DNA from: Solwaraspora sp. WMMA2065 | GTDB lineage: Bacteria; Actinomycetota; Actinomycetes; Mycobacteriales; Micromonosporaceae | DNA: 64,000 bases | Assembly: GCF_030345075.1 (NCBI RefSeq) | Contig: NZ_CP128361.1 | Span: 2,728,001-2,792,000 of the forward strand | Direction of reading: 5' to 3' | In this document: positions 9,812 through 17,970 of the stretch, in pieces | How the letters are laid out: each line of letters opens with the position of its first letter | Position numbering within the stretch: position 1 is the stretch's first letter | Program-made: the position numbers and the translations under genes | The notes under the pieces: generated by a model | What the model was told of the DNA's origin: nothing | Databases searched by the model: none | Seen by the model: only the letters and a program-made list of their open reading frames with translations

Positions 9812-11017
9812 GTGCTCGCTGTTCTCTCCCCCGGCCAGGGGTCCCAGAAGCCCGGCTTCCTCACCCCGTGGCTCGACCTGCCCGGCGCCGAGGCCCGTCT
9901 GCGGTGGTGGTCCGCGCTCGCCGGGGTCGACCTGGTGCACCTCGGCACCACCGCCGACGCCGACGAGATCAAGGACACCGCTCGCACCCAGCCGCTGCTG
10001 GTCGCCGCGGCCCTGCTCGCCGCCGAGCACCTGCCTGGCGGATCACCGGCCGGGCACCGCCGGGGCGGGCTCTACGACGTCGCCGTCGTCGCCGGTCACA
10101 GCGTCGGCGAACTCGCCGCTGCATCGCTGGCCGGGGTGCTGCCCGCCGAGTCGGCCATCACGCTGGCCGCGGTCCGGGGCCGGGAAATGGCCGCCGCGTG
10201 CGCGCTGGAACCCTCCGGGATGGCCGCCGTACTCGGCGGCGACCGGGACGAGGTGCTGGCCGCGATCGACCGCCACGGACTACACCCGGCGAACCACAAC
10301 GGAGCCGGTCAGATCGTGGTGGCCGGAGCCACCGGCCAGCTGGAGAAGTTCGTCGCCGAGCCGCCGGCCCGGGCCCGGGTGGCGACGCTGCAGGTAGCCG
10401 GGGCGTTCCACACCCCGTACATGGCCCCGGCCGAGCAGGCGCTCGCGAGCGTCGCCGCCGGGATCATCCCGGCCGACCCCAACCGGATCCTGCTGTCCAA
10501 CCTGGATGGCGATGCCGTCAACCACGGCCGGGAGCTGCTGCAACGCCTCGTCCGGCAGGTGACCGCACCGGTGCGCTGGGACCTGTGCATGCACACCCTG
10601 GCGAATCTCGGTGTCACCGGAGTACTGGAGCTGCCACCGGCCGGCACCCTCGCCGGTCTGGTCAAGCGGGAGTTCAAGGACCGTGGCGTGCCGGAGATCG
10701 TCACCGTGAAGACCCCGGACGACCTGCCTGCGGCGCGGGCGTTGATCGCCCGACACGGGATGGCCCCCAGTTCCGAGCCCACCAGGCAGTTCCGGGTCGT
10801 CGTGTCGGCCAGCGCCGGCACCTTCGAACCGGCTGCCGGACTCGCCGAGGGCGATCCGCTCACCGGCGGTCAGATCATCGGACACGTCACCACCCGGCAG
10901 GGTCCGGTCGAGGTCGCCGCGCACGACGCCGGCGTGCTCACCGAATGGCTCGCCCACCACGACGACCCGGTCGCACCGGGCCAGCCGCTGGCCCGGATCA
11001 GCGGTTCCGCACTGTGA
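9812..11017 (+). CDS. fabD: Malonyl-CoA:ACP transacylase with C-terminal lipoyl-like extension
   Basis: The enzyme loads malonate onto ACP for fatty acid synthesis. LSPGQGSQKPGF opens the protein, the nucleophile motif is GHSVGE (Ser about residue 97), and VAGAFHTPYM supplies the catalytic His region. The start GTG at 9812 has an AGGAAGAG site 8 bp upstream; the reading frame is open further upstream, but that part has no family similarity. At 401 residues it is longer than the roughly 310 of simple FabD. Residues about 327-401 look like a biotinyl/lipoyl fold (EVAAHDAGVLTEWLAHHDD then VAPGQPLARI) without the usual modified Lys. It is first gene of the fab operon. Confidence 0.92.
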   Translation: MLAVLSPGQGSQKPGFLTPWLDLPGAEARLRWWSALAGVDLVHLGTTADADEIKDTARTQPLLVAAALLAAEHLPGGSPAGHRRGGLYDVAVVAGHSVGELAAASLAGVLPAESAITLAAVRGREMAAACALEPSGMAAVLGGDRDEVLAAIDRHGLHPANHNGAGQIVVAGATGQLEKFVAEPPARARVATLQVAGAFHTPYMAPAEQALASVAAGIIPADPNRILLSNLDGDAVNHGRELLQRLVRQVTAPVRWDLCMHTLANLGVTGVLELPPAGTLAGLVKREFKDRGVPEIVTVKTPDDLPAARALIARHGMAPSSEPTRQFRVVVSASAGTFEPAAGLAEGDPLTGGQIIGHVTTRQGPVEVAAHDAGVLTEWLAHHDDPVAPGQPLARISGSAL

Positions 11018-11055
11018 GCGCGCACCCCCGACAGCGCGCCGGGAAAGGCAGCAAC

Positions 11056-12000
11056 ATGACCGGATCACAGATCGTGGCACTCGGGCACTACCAGCCCTCC
11101 CGGGTGGTCACCAACGACGAACTCGCCCAACTGGTGAATACCAACGACGCCTGGATCCGGGACCGTGTCGGTGTCGTCACCCGCCGAATCGCCGACTCGG
11201 AGACCGTCGCCGACATGGCCTCGGCGGCGGCCGAGAAGGCGCTGGCCAACGCCGGCCTGACCGCGGCCGACATCGACCTGGTGGTGGTGGCGACCTGCAC
11301 CGCCATCGACCGCAGCCCGAACGTCGCCTGCCGGGTCGCGGCCCGGCTCGGCATCGCCGCCCCGGGTGCGTACGACATCAACACCGCCTGTTCGGGCTTC
11401 AGCTACGCGCTCGGCACCGTCGACCACGCCGTACGGGCCGGTGCCGCACGCAACGCCCTGGTCATCGGCGCGGAGAAGCTCTCCGATTTCACCAACTGGA
11501 CCGACCGCTCCACCTGCATCATCTTCGGTGACGGCGCCGGCGCCGCGGTGGTCACCGCCACCGGCGGCAACGAGCCGGCCGGGATCGGACCGGTGGTCTG
11601 GGGCTCGGTCCCGGACAAGAGCGACGCGGTACGCATCGAGGGCTGGCGGCCGTACATCGAGCAGGAGGGTCAGTCGGTGTTCCGGTGGGCGACCACCGCG
11701 CTTGCCCCGTTGGCCCTGCAGGCCTGCGAGCGCGCCGGGGTCGACCCGACGGAGATCGCCGCCTTCGTTCCCCACCAGGCGAACGCCCGGATCATCGACG
11801 GCATCGCCAAGCGGCTCGGGATGCCCGACGCGATCGTCGCAAAGGACATCGTCGAGTCCGGCAACACCTCGGCGGCCAGCGTGCCGTTGGCGCTGTCGAA
11901 GCTGGTCGAGCGGCGGGAGATCCCGTCCGGCGCCCCGGTGCTGCTGTTCGGCTTCGGCGGTGGACTCACCTACGCCGGGCAGGTCGTCCGCTGCCCGTAA
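11056..12000 (+). CDS. fabH: 3-oxoacyl-ACP synthase III
   Basis: The 314-residue condensing enzyme starts fatty acid chains from an acyl-CoA primer and malonyl-ACP. The Cys-His-Asn triad is visible: DINTACSGFSYAL (Cys112), PHQANARI and SGNTSAASVPLA. Actinobacterial FabH normally prefers branched primers, which is known for the family and not shown by the sequence alone. It follows fabD by 38 bp with a weak purine-rich site (GGGAAAGGCAGC), consistent with one operon under FasR. Confidence 0.95.
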   Translation: MTGSQIVALGHYQPSRVVTNDELAQLVNTNDAWIRDRVGVVTRRIADSETVADMASAAAEKALANAGLTAADIDLVVVATCTAIDRSPNVACRVAARLGIAAPGAYDINTACSGFSYALGTVDHAVRAGAARNALVIGAEKLSDFTNWTDRSTCIIFGDGAGAAVVTATGGNEPAGIGPVVWGSVPDKSDAVRIEGWRPYIEQEGQSVFRWATTALAPLALQACERAGVDPTEIAAFVPHQANARIIDGIAKRLGMPDAIVAKDIVESGNTSAASVPLALSKLVERREIPSGAPVLLFGFGGGLTYAGQVVRCP

Positions 12001-12087
12001 GCTCCTACCGCCCGCTCCGAGGTGGAGCGGGGCCGCCCGCCGACCCGGCAGGCATCATTGGTTCAACCGAGAGGAAAGTAGAAACCC

Positions 12088-12327
12088 ATGACCCGTGACG
12101 AGATCACCGCTGGCCTCGCCGAGATCCTCGAAGAGGTCGCCGGGGTCAACCCGGACGACGTGGCCGGCGACAAGTCGTTCACCGATGACCTGGACGTCGA
12201 CTCGCTCTCCATGGTCGAGGTCGTGGTGGCCGCCGAGGAGAAGTTCGGCGTGAAGATCCCGGACAACGAGGTGCAGAACCTCAAGACCGTCGGCGACGCG
12301 GTCGCCTACATCGAGACGCAGGCGTGA
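12088..12327 (+). CDS. acpP: Acyl carrier protein
   Basis: The 79-residue acidic protein carries the growing acyl chain on a phosphopantetheine attached to the Ser of DLDVDSLSMVEVVVAAEE. The length and the final helix (NLKTVGDAVAYIE) match primary-metabolism ACPs. GAGAGGAAAG precedes the ATG. Its TGA overlaps the GTG of fabF (GTGA), so the two are translationally coupled. Confidence 0.96.
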   Translation: MTRDEITAGLAEILEEVAGVNPDDVAGDKSFTDDLDVDSLSMVEVVVAAEEKFGVKIPDNEVQNLKTVGDAVAYIETQA

Positions 12328-13550
12328 CGATGGTCGACGTCGTCGTCACCGGGCTCGGCGCGACGACCCCGCTCGGCGGGGACGTCGCGGCGACCTGGGA
12401 TGCCATGCTCAACGGCAAGTCCGGAGTCGACAAGCTCACCCACGACTGGGCCGCGCAGCTGCCGGTCCGGATCGCCGCCGAGTTGGCGTCCGAACCCGCC
12501 GAACGGTTGGACCGGGTCAAGCTGCGCCGGCTGGACCGATCCGAGGCGATCGCGCTGATCGCCGCAGGTGAGGCGTGGACGGACGCTGGGCTGGGCGACG
12601 CCGGCGTCGACCGGGAACGGCTCGGCGTCAGCATCGGTTCCGGCATCGGCGGCGCACTCACCCTGCTCGCCCAGGACGACATCCTGGAAGCCTCCGGGCC
12701 GCGCCGGGTGTCGCCGCACACCGTACCGATGCTGATGCCCAACGGCCCGGCCGCCTGGGTCGGGTTGGAGTTCGGCGCGCAGGCCGGCGTCCACTCGGTC
12801 GCCAGCGCCTGCGCGACCGGCGCGGAGGCGATCGCGCTCGGCCTGGACATGATCCGGGCCGGCCGGGCCGACCTGGTGATGGCCGGTGGCACCGAGGCCG
12901 TGGTACACGGCCTGCCGATCGCCGGTTTCGCCGCGATGCGGGCCATGTCCACCCGCAACGACGACCCGGAACGGGCGTCGCGACCGTGGGACAAGGGCCG
13001 CGACGGGTTCGTCCTCGGTGAGGGTGCCGGCGTCGTGGTGCTGGAACGGGCCGAGCACGCGGCGGCCCGCGGCGCCCGGGTGTACGCCCGGCTCGCCGGC
13101 GCCGGGCTCACCTCCGACGGCTACGACATGGTGCAGCCGCATCCCGAAGGGCTCGGCGCGGCCCGGGCGATCCGGCTGGCCCTCGCCGACTCCGGGGTGT
13201 CCGGCGGCGACATCGTGCACGTCAACGCGCACGCCACCTCGACCCCGGCCGGCGACCTCGCCGAGCTGGTGGCGCTGCGCGAGGCGATCGGCGACCACCC
13301 GGTGCTGACCGCGACCAAGTCGATGTCCGGCCATCTGCTGGGCGCGGCCGGCGCGCTGGAGTCGATCGCCACCATCCTGGCGATCCGCGACAGCGTCGTC
13401 CCGCCGACGATCAACCTGGACGACCCGGACGACCAGCTCGACCTCGACGTGGCAGCGCAGAAGGCCCGACCGATGGACGTACCCGCCGCGTTGAACAACT
13501 CGTTCGGCTTCGGCGGACACAACGTCGCGCTCGTCTTCACCCGGGTCTGA
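12324..13550 (+). CDS. fabF: 3-oxoacyl-ACP synthase II
   Basis: The 408-residue ketosynthase elongates acyl-ACPs. The Cys-His-His triad is present: VASACATGAEAIALG (Cys about 163), HVNAHATSTPAGD and KSMSGHLLGAAGALE. The start may be the GTG at 12324, overlapping acpP by 4 bp, or the ATG at 12330; both keep the usual VVVTGLGATTPLG beginning. It is the last gene of the fab operon and is followed by a long palindrome. Confidence 0.95.
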   Translation: MTMVDVVVTGLGATTPLGGDVAATWDAMLNGKSGVDKLTHDWAAQLPVRIAAELASEPAERLDRVKLRRLDRSEAIALIAAGEAWTDAGLGDAGVDRERLGVSIGSGIGGALTLLAQDDILEASGPRRVSPHTVPMLMPNGPAAWVGLEFGAQAGVHSVASACATGAEAIALGLDMIRAGRADLVMAGGTEAVVHGLPIAGFAAMRAMSTRNDDPERASRPWDKGRDGFVLGEGAGVVVLERAEHAAARGARVYARLAGAGLTSDGYDMVQPHPEGLGAARAIRLALADSGVSGGDIVHVNAHATSTPAGDLAELVALREAIGDHPVLTATKSMSGHLLGAAGALESIATILAIRDSVVPPTINLDDPDDQLDLDVAAQKARPMDVPAALNNSFGFGGHNVALVFTRV

Positions 13551-13593
13551 GAGCCGACCGGGTCACGACGACAACAGACAGGGCTCCGGCCCT

Positions 13594-13635
13594 GCCGACG
13601 GCGCTCCGGCCCGGCCGGGCCGGAGCGCCGTCGGC
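13594..13635. terminator. 42-nt perfect palindrome, bidirectional terminator
   Basis: Two 21-nt arms are exact reverse complements with no spacer (arms begin GCCGACGGCGCTCCGG). It lies between the convergent fabF and GH3 genes, 44 bp past the fabF stop and 20 bp from the GH3 stop. Transcribed from either side it forms the same GC-rich hairpin. Confidence 0.85.
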
Positions 13636-13654
13636 GTCTGGTCGACGCGCGTGG

Positions 13655-15394
13655 TCACCCGGTGCAACTGGTGGCAGGCAGGCCGGACACCGGCACCGGC
13701 AACCGGCCGGGTGCCGGTACGGCACCCCGCAGCACGTCGGCCAGCGCGGACATCGCCGCCGGGCTCGACGAGTAGGTGGCCAGCAGCGTCGCGGACCGGG
13801 CCTCGGCGAGCAGGTACGGGGTGTCCATGGCAACGGTCACCGCTGCGTTGACGTTCAGGTCGGACGGGCCGTCGCCGTAGCCGACCAGGTGCACGACCGT
13901 ACCGCCCTGGCCGACCACCTCGGCCCCGGCGGCGCGCAGCTCCTCGATCAACAGCGCCCGGGTACGCTCCCGGCCACCCGAGGCGGTGACGGTCACCGGC
14001 CCGTCGACCCCGGCGCAGTCCCCACGCACCTGGGTGACGGCGGCAGCGGCCAACCGCCGCGCGGCGGCGTAGTGGTCTTCGGCGCCGAGCACCGTCATCG
14101 GCGGGGTGGTCTCCTCGGCGAGCCGCTGTTTGAGGGTCAGCACCCGGGTGACCGCCTGCACGAGTCGCGCCCGGGGCAGTGACCCGTCGAGCAGCGCGGC
14201 GAGCAGACCCTCGTACGCGGCCGTCACGTCCGGCGGCATGAGGATCAGGTCGTTACCGGCGTTGATCGCCGCGACGGCCGCGTCGCCGGGCGACAACGCG
14301 CGGGCCGGAGCCATGTTCATCCCGTCGGTGACCACCACCCCGTCGAAGCCGAGTTCGCCGCGGAGCAGGTCGGTGAGGACCTTGCGGGAGAACGTCGCCG
14401 CCACCCCTGGGTCGACCGCGGCGACGTCCAGGTGTCCGGACATCACCAGGCCGGCGCCGGCGTCGATGCCGGCCACGAACGGCGGCAGGTCGGCGGCGGC
14501 GAGAGCGTTCCGGTCCTGGTCGAGCACGGGCAGGTCGCCGTGGGAGTCGACAGCGGTGTGGCCATGCCCCGGAAAGTGCTTGAGGGTGGCCGCGACGCCG
14601 GCCGTCTGCAGGCCACGGACGGCGGCGGCGACCTGTCCGGCCGCCGCGTCCGGGTCGGCGCCGTACGACCGGGAGCCGATCACCGTGCTGTTCACCCCGA
14701 GGACGTCGGCGACCGGTGCGAAGTCGACGTTGACGCCGAGCGCCGCGAGTTCGGTACCGGCCGCCCGCCAGGCCGCCTCGGTCAGCTCCGGCTGCCCGGC
14801 CGCACCGGCCGCCATCGCGCTGGGCAGCAACGTCACCCCCTGGTTGATCCGGGTGACGATGCCGAACTCCTGGTCGGTGCCGATCAGCAGTGGCAGCTCG
14901 CCGACGCCGTCGGGCAGCGCGGCGGCGGGCAACCGCCCGGCGGCGTCCTGCAGCCCGGTGGTCAGCTCCCGCACCTGGGTGGTGCTGTCGACGTTGGTGG
15001 TGGGTTGGTTGCTGCCGGTCGGGTCGTCGGCCGAGAAGCCGACCAGGATCAGGCCGCCGACCCGGTAACGGTCGATCATCTCGGCCGGCGTGTCGACTCC
15101 GGCGAGCTGCTGGTTACCGGCCGCCGACCCCGGTGAGACCTCGGTCGCGGACGCTCCGTACGCGTACGGCATCAGCACCTGACCGACCAGGTCCTCGTCA
15201 CTGAGAGTCGCGACCAACCGGGCGGCCGGCGATGCGGCAGGGCTGGCTTTCGGCTCGCTGGAAGGGCCTTCCGGGCTGCTGGGAGTGCTGGCTTCAGGAC
15301 GGTCGCCGGGTCCGGCGCAGCCGCTCGTGACGCCGAGGACGGCCAGCAGAACGGAGGCGATTGTTACGCGGGGTGAGGGGAGCACACCGGCCAT
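13655..15394 (-). CDS. Glycoside hydrolase family 3 lipoprotein (beta-N-acetylglucosaminidase-like)
   Basis: The 579-residue product begins with a lipoprotein signal peptide (lipobox VTSGC, Cys26) and a Ser/Pro-rich linker to about residue 57. The GH3 barrel follows, with KHFPGHGHTAVDSHGDLP at 272-289 carrying the conserved KHFPGHG motif and GFDGVVVTDGMNM carrying the Asp nucleophile. A C-terminal alpha/beta sandwich follows. KHFPGHG with a nearby Asp/His is characteristic of NagZ-like enzymes acting on muropeptide-derived or chitin-derived GlcNAc. Surface anchoring suggests action outside the membrane. Convergent with fabF. Confidence 0.88.
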   Translation of the reverse strand: MAGVLPSPRVTIASVLLAVLGVTSGCAGPGDRPEASTPSSPEGPSSEPKASPAASPAARLVATLSDEDLVGQVLMPYAYGASATEVSPGSAAGNQQLAGVDTPAEMIDRYRVGGLILVGFSADDPTGSNQPTTNVDSTTQVRELTTGLQDAAGRLPAAALPDGVGELPLLIGTDQEFGIVTRINQGVTLLPSAMAAGAAGQPELTEAAWRAAGTELAALGVNVDFAPVADVLGVNSTVIGSRSYGADPDAAAGQVAAAVRGLQTAGVAATLKHFPGHGHTAVDSHGDLPVLDQDRNALAAADLPPFVAGIDAGAGLVMSGHLDVAAVDPGVAATFSRKVLTDLLRGELGFDGVVVTDGMNMAPARALSPGDAAVAAINAGNDLILMPPDVTAAYEGLLAALLDGSLPRARLVQAVTRVLTLKQRLAEETTPPMTVLGAEDHYAAARRLAAAAVTQVRGDCAGVDGPVTVTASGGRERTRALLIEELRAAGAEVVGQGGTVVHLVGYGDGPSDLNVNAAVTVAMDTPYLLAEARSATLLATYSSSPAAMSALADVLRGAVPAPGRLPVPVSGLPATSCTG

Positions 15395-15491
15395 CCCATC
15401 AGGCTACGGTCGCGGCGGCAACCCGTGCCCGGCTGGCGCAGCTTCCGCGCCCGGCTCACCCGGCCGGATCAGCCCACCCGGGTGACCCGGA

Positions 15492-15983
15492 TCAGCCCAC
15501 CCGGGTGAGCAGGGTCACCGGCGCTCCTTCACCGGCGTGCCGGTACGGCTCGAGTTCGGTGTCCCAGGCGGTGCCCATCGCCTTGTCGAGGGCGTGCGCA
15601 ATCGCTTCGGGAGCCGGCGACGCCGCAATGATCGCCCGGATCCGGTCCTCACCGAGCTGGATGTCACCGGCTGCCCCGATAGTGGCCCGGAACAGGCCGC
15701 GACCGGGTACGTGCATGAACCGCTCGCCGTCGGCGCCCGGGCTGGGTTCCTCGGTGACTTCGAAACGGGTCATCGGCCACTGCCGTAGGGCAGCGGCCAG
15801 CTCAGCCCCGGTCCCCGCCCGACCGGTCCAGCTGCACTCGGCACGCCGGCCGTTCGGATCGAGCGGCTGAGCGGTCCAGTGCAGGTTGACCGGCGCGACG
15901 AGGACGCGCGATATCGCCCATTCGACGTGAGGGCACACGGCGAGCGGGGTCGAGTGGACGTATACGACGCCACGCGTTGGCAC
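15492..15983 (-). CDS. DUF3145 family protein
   Basis: The 163-residue protein (MPTRGVVYVHSTPLAVCPHVEWA) is recognisable as the actinobacterial DUF3145 family, which in Streptomyces is also found next to the fab operon. No enzyme motif is known and the role is unknown. The invariant-looking start segment, RVLVAPVNLHW and the acidic middle part are intact, and the length is normal. It lies about 98 bp upstream of the GH3 gene on the same strand and may be co-transcribed with it. Confidence 0.85.
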   Translation of the reverse strand: MPTRGVVYVHSTPLAVCPHVEWAISRVLVAPVNLHWTAQPLDPNGRRAECSWTGRAGTGAELAAALRQWPMTRFEVTEEPSPGADGERFMHVPGRGLFRATIGAAGDIQLGEDRIRAIIAASPAPEAIAHALDKAMGTAWDTELEPYRHAGEGAPVTLLTRVG

Positions 15984-16291
15984 GGTGACCTCCCGGAGAG
16001 CGAGGTGCGTCTTCCCCTACGACCTCGACCACCGGGCGGTGTGACCAATGATGACTGTTGTGACGGGTGGTGCGCCAGTGAATCGGCAAACTGGTCGAAA
16101 AATTGTCGCCGCCCGGCTCCCGGGTCCGCTCCGCCGCTGGGAATGACAGCCACGGGTGCGTCGTTGTCCCTGCTGGTCGGCCGGAAGCCAGGGCCGAGAT
16201 CGAGGTGGCCAGCCGGTCTGCGGCCGGCCGTCCGGTAAGATGAGGGCGGCGTATGCCCGACACCCGGCGAACCCGTTCGTGTGATCCGTCG

Positions 16292-16381
16292 TACCGCCAG
16301 TTCCGTCCGTATCACCAGTGTTGCCAGTACCACCAGCTTTGCCAGTACCGCCAGTCCTGTCCGTACCGTCAGTCCTGCAAG
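16292..16381. repeat. Five degenerate 18-bp tandem repeats before a small gene
   Basis: Five consecutive 18-bp units start at 16292, 16310, 16328, 16346 and 16364. Each follows the pattern TAyCrnCAGynyyGyCmG (for example TACCACCAGCTTTGCCAG). The array ends at the ribosome site of the downstream gene, so it lies in the probable 5' leader or promoter. No reading frame through it is convincing. Confidence 0.8.
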
Positions 16382-16392
16382 GGAGTCCCCCC

Positions 16393-16722
16393 GTGGCGAG
16401 CAACACCTCCAAGACCGCGCGCGCGTCAGTCCGCGCCGGCCAGGCCGGTCAGGGTGGTGCCCTGAGCGTCCTCGGCGAGTTCAAGTACCTGATCCCGCTC
16501 AACGGCGGCAAGCACGCCTATGTCCGCAACCTCACCAACGGGAAGACCGCTCACCTGCGGACCGACTCGGACGCGTTCGTGGAGGAGATCCGGTCGCTGG
16601 CCGGTGCCGGCCACGCCGCGAAGATCCGGTTGGAGATCAACGCGCTGGCGGCCGCCCACCCGGGTCACGGCTGGGAGCTGACCGAGAAGCGGCTCGTCGA
16701 GGCCGGGGTCTTCGAGGCCTGA
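16393..16722 (+). CDS. Small conserved actinobacterial protein of unknown function
   Basis: The 109-residue protein starts at GTG 16393, with GGGAG at 16381-16385 seven bases upstream. It has a basic Ala/Ser-rich first 25 residues and then a compact region (FKYLIPLNGGKHAYVRNLTNGKTAHLRTDSD type strands) followed by two helices ending ELTEKRLVEAGVFEA. No known domain is recognised. The upstream frame is open but encodes Pro/Val repeats derived from the tandem array and is rejected as coding. A hairpin terminator follows at 16762-16792. Confidence 0.75.
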   Translation: MASNTSKTARASVRAGQAGQGGALSVLGEFKYLIPLNGGKHAYVRNLTNGKTAHLRTDSDAFVEEIRSLAGAGHAAKIRLEINALAAAHPGHGWELTEKRLVEAGVFEA

Positions 16723-16761
16723 GCATGATCTGACGGATCGACGACGACCCGGACCTGGACC

Positions 16762-16792
16762 GGCCCCGCCGGGCGGCACGCCCGACGGGGCC
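16762..16792. terminator. Hairpin terminator between convergent genes
   Basis: Outer arms GGCCCCG (16762-16768) and CGGGGCC (16786-16792) and inner arms GGGCG and CGCCC pair around a 3-nt loop, followed by GTTTCC. It lies 39 bp after the small gene and 33 bp from the stop of the carbonic anhydrase gene. Confidence 0.75.
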
Positions 16793-16824
16793 GTTTCCGT
16801 CGCTGGTGTTGGCGGCCGCGCTGC

Positions 16825-17484
16825 TCAGTTGAGCAGTTCCACCTGGCCGTTTCCGAGGTCGTAGACCCCGCCGGTGACGTCGATCCGCCCGTCCGCGAGC
16901 GCCGCGGCGAGCAACTCCACCTGCCGGAGCCGCTGCACGGTCCGCCGCACGTGGGCCCGTACCGCGAGGGGCTGCACGTCCGGGTGCCCGACACCGACCT
17001 CGGTCACCGCCGGAGCGATCTGCTCGACCAGGTACCCGATGCTGCCGGTCGGGCGGCTACCCGTGCGTTGCGCGCTGATGGTCGATGCCACCGCCCCGCA
17101 CCGCTCGTGTCCGAGCACGATGACCAACGGCACACCCAACGCGCCGACGGCGAACTCGATCGACCCGATGATCGCCTGGTCCAGCACCTGGGCGCCGGAC
17201 CGCCCGACGCAGATCGAGCCGAAGTTCTGGTCGAAGATTGCTTCCAGTGGCACCCGCGAGTCGATGCAACCGAGCACGAACGCGATCGGATACTGCTCGC
17301 CGAGCGCCGCGCTGGCGGCAGCTGCCGACACGTCGTGACCGTGCCGTGGTCGTCCGGTGACGAAGCGCTGGTTGCCGGCCAGCAGCTCGGCCAGCGCCTC
17401 GGCCGGGCCGGGGTGATCGGGTGGTGGCGGGCCGGACGGACGCGGTGCCCGGGAATCCGGCATCGGGAACGACGGTGACGACAT
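16825..17484 (-). CDS. Beta-class carbonic anhydrase
   Basis: The 219-residue protein interconverts CO2 and bicarbonate. Zinc ligands and the Asp-Arg dyad are visible: LGCIDSRV (Cys73, Asp75, Arg77) and GHERCGAV (His126, Cys129). The segment between them, normally RNAGN-like in the family, reads ICVGRSGAQVLD here. An N-terminal Pro-rich extension of about 25 residues precedes the catalytic domain. No signal peptide or membrane segment is present, so it is probably cytoplasmic. Confidence 0.9.
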   Translation of the reverse strand: MSSPSFPMPDSRAPRPSGPPPPDHPGPAEALAELLAGNQRFVTGRPRHGHDVSAAAASAALGEQYPIAFVLGCIDSRVPLEAIFDQNFGSICVGRSGAQVLDQAIIGSIEFAVGALGVPLVIVLGHERCGAVASTISAQRTGSRPTGSIGYLVEQIAPAVTEVGVGHPDVQPLAVRAHVRRTVQRLRQVELLAAALADGRIDVTGGVYDLGNGQVELLN

Positions 17485-17615
17485 GGTTGCAGCGTGGCGT
17501 GCTACTGGCCGGTCGGGAAGGCAGTTGCGAGTCTTCTCACCGTGCTGGTTCCAGATCCGACCTACCGGGGTACGTCCCAGTCGGGACCGCCAGCGACACG
17601 GGCGGAGGTGACTCG

Positions 17616-17867
17616 GTGGGCAGGCCTCAGGAGTTCAGCGTCCGGCTGCCGGACGGAGCGGTGCTGCGCGGGCGGTCGAGCGGCAACGACCGGACCGGGT
17701 GCCGGCCGCCCTCGTCGAGGTGCTCGGCAGGGCGGCCGTACCTGGTGACCACCTTCGCCGGGCGGCCCCCTGCTGAGGCGGATCGAGGTTCGCCGGCGCC
17801 CTGGGAGCCGGCGCCGGGTTGGCGCGCGGACGGTAACGTCGTAAGGCTGCCGGGTCGGACCATCTGA
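17616..17867 (+). CDS. Possible small protein upstream of the helicase gene
   Basis: An 83-codon frame starts at a GTG that has a perfect GGAGG (17604-17608) seven bases upstream. The product begins VGRPQEFSVRLPDGAVLRG, which reads like an ordered beta-hairpin, then becomes Pro/Gly/Arg-rich and ends NVVRLPGRTI. No family is recognised. The gap to the helicase start is 103 bp. It may be a true small gene, or a decayed remnant whose second half has shifted frame. Confidence 0.4.
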   Translation: MGRPQEFSVRLPDGAVLRGRSSGNDRTGCRPPSSRCSAGRPYLVTTFAGRPPAEADRGSPAPWEPAPGWRADGNVVRLPGRTI

Positions 17868-17970
17868 CGGGGGCACCACGCTCCGTCGTCGCCGCCCGGC
17901 GCCGTGACCGTCCGCCGGCGGACCGGCCGCCCTGCCCCGGCTGGCCCGCCCTCGCCCAGGAGCCGCAGCG

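Noticed and set aside
16281-16390. CRISPR-like reading of the 18-bp repeat array
   Set aside because: Units are contiguous without spacers and degenerate; no cas genes are present.
17485-17970. Rifamycin-associated element upstream of the HelR-like gene
   Set aside because: I could not identify a convincing match by eye and do not trust my memory of the exact consensus.
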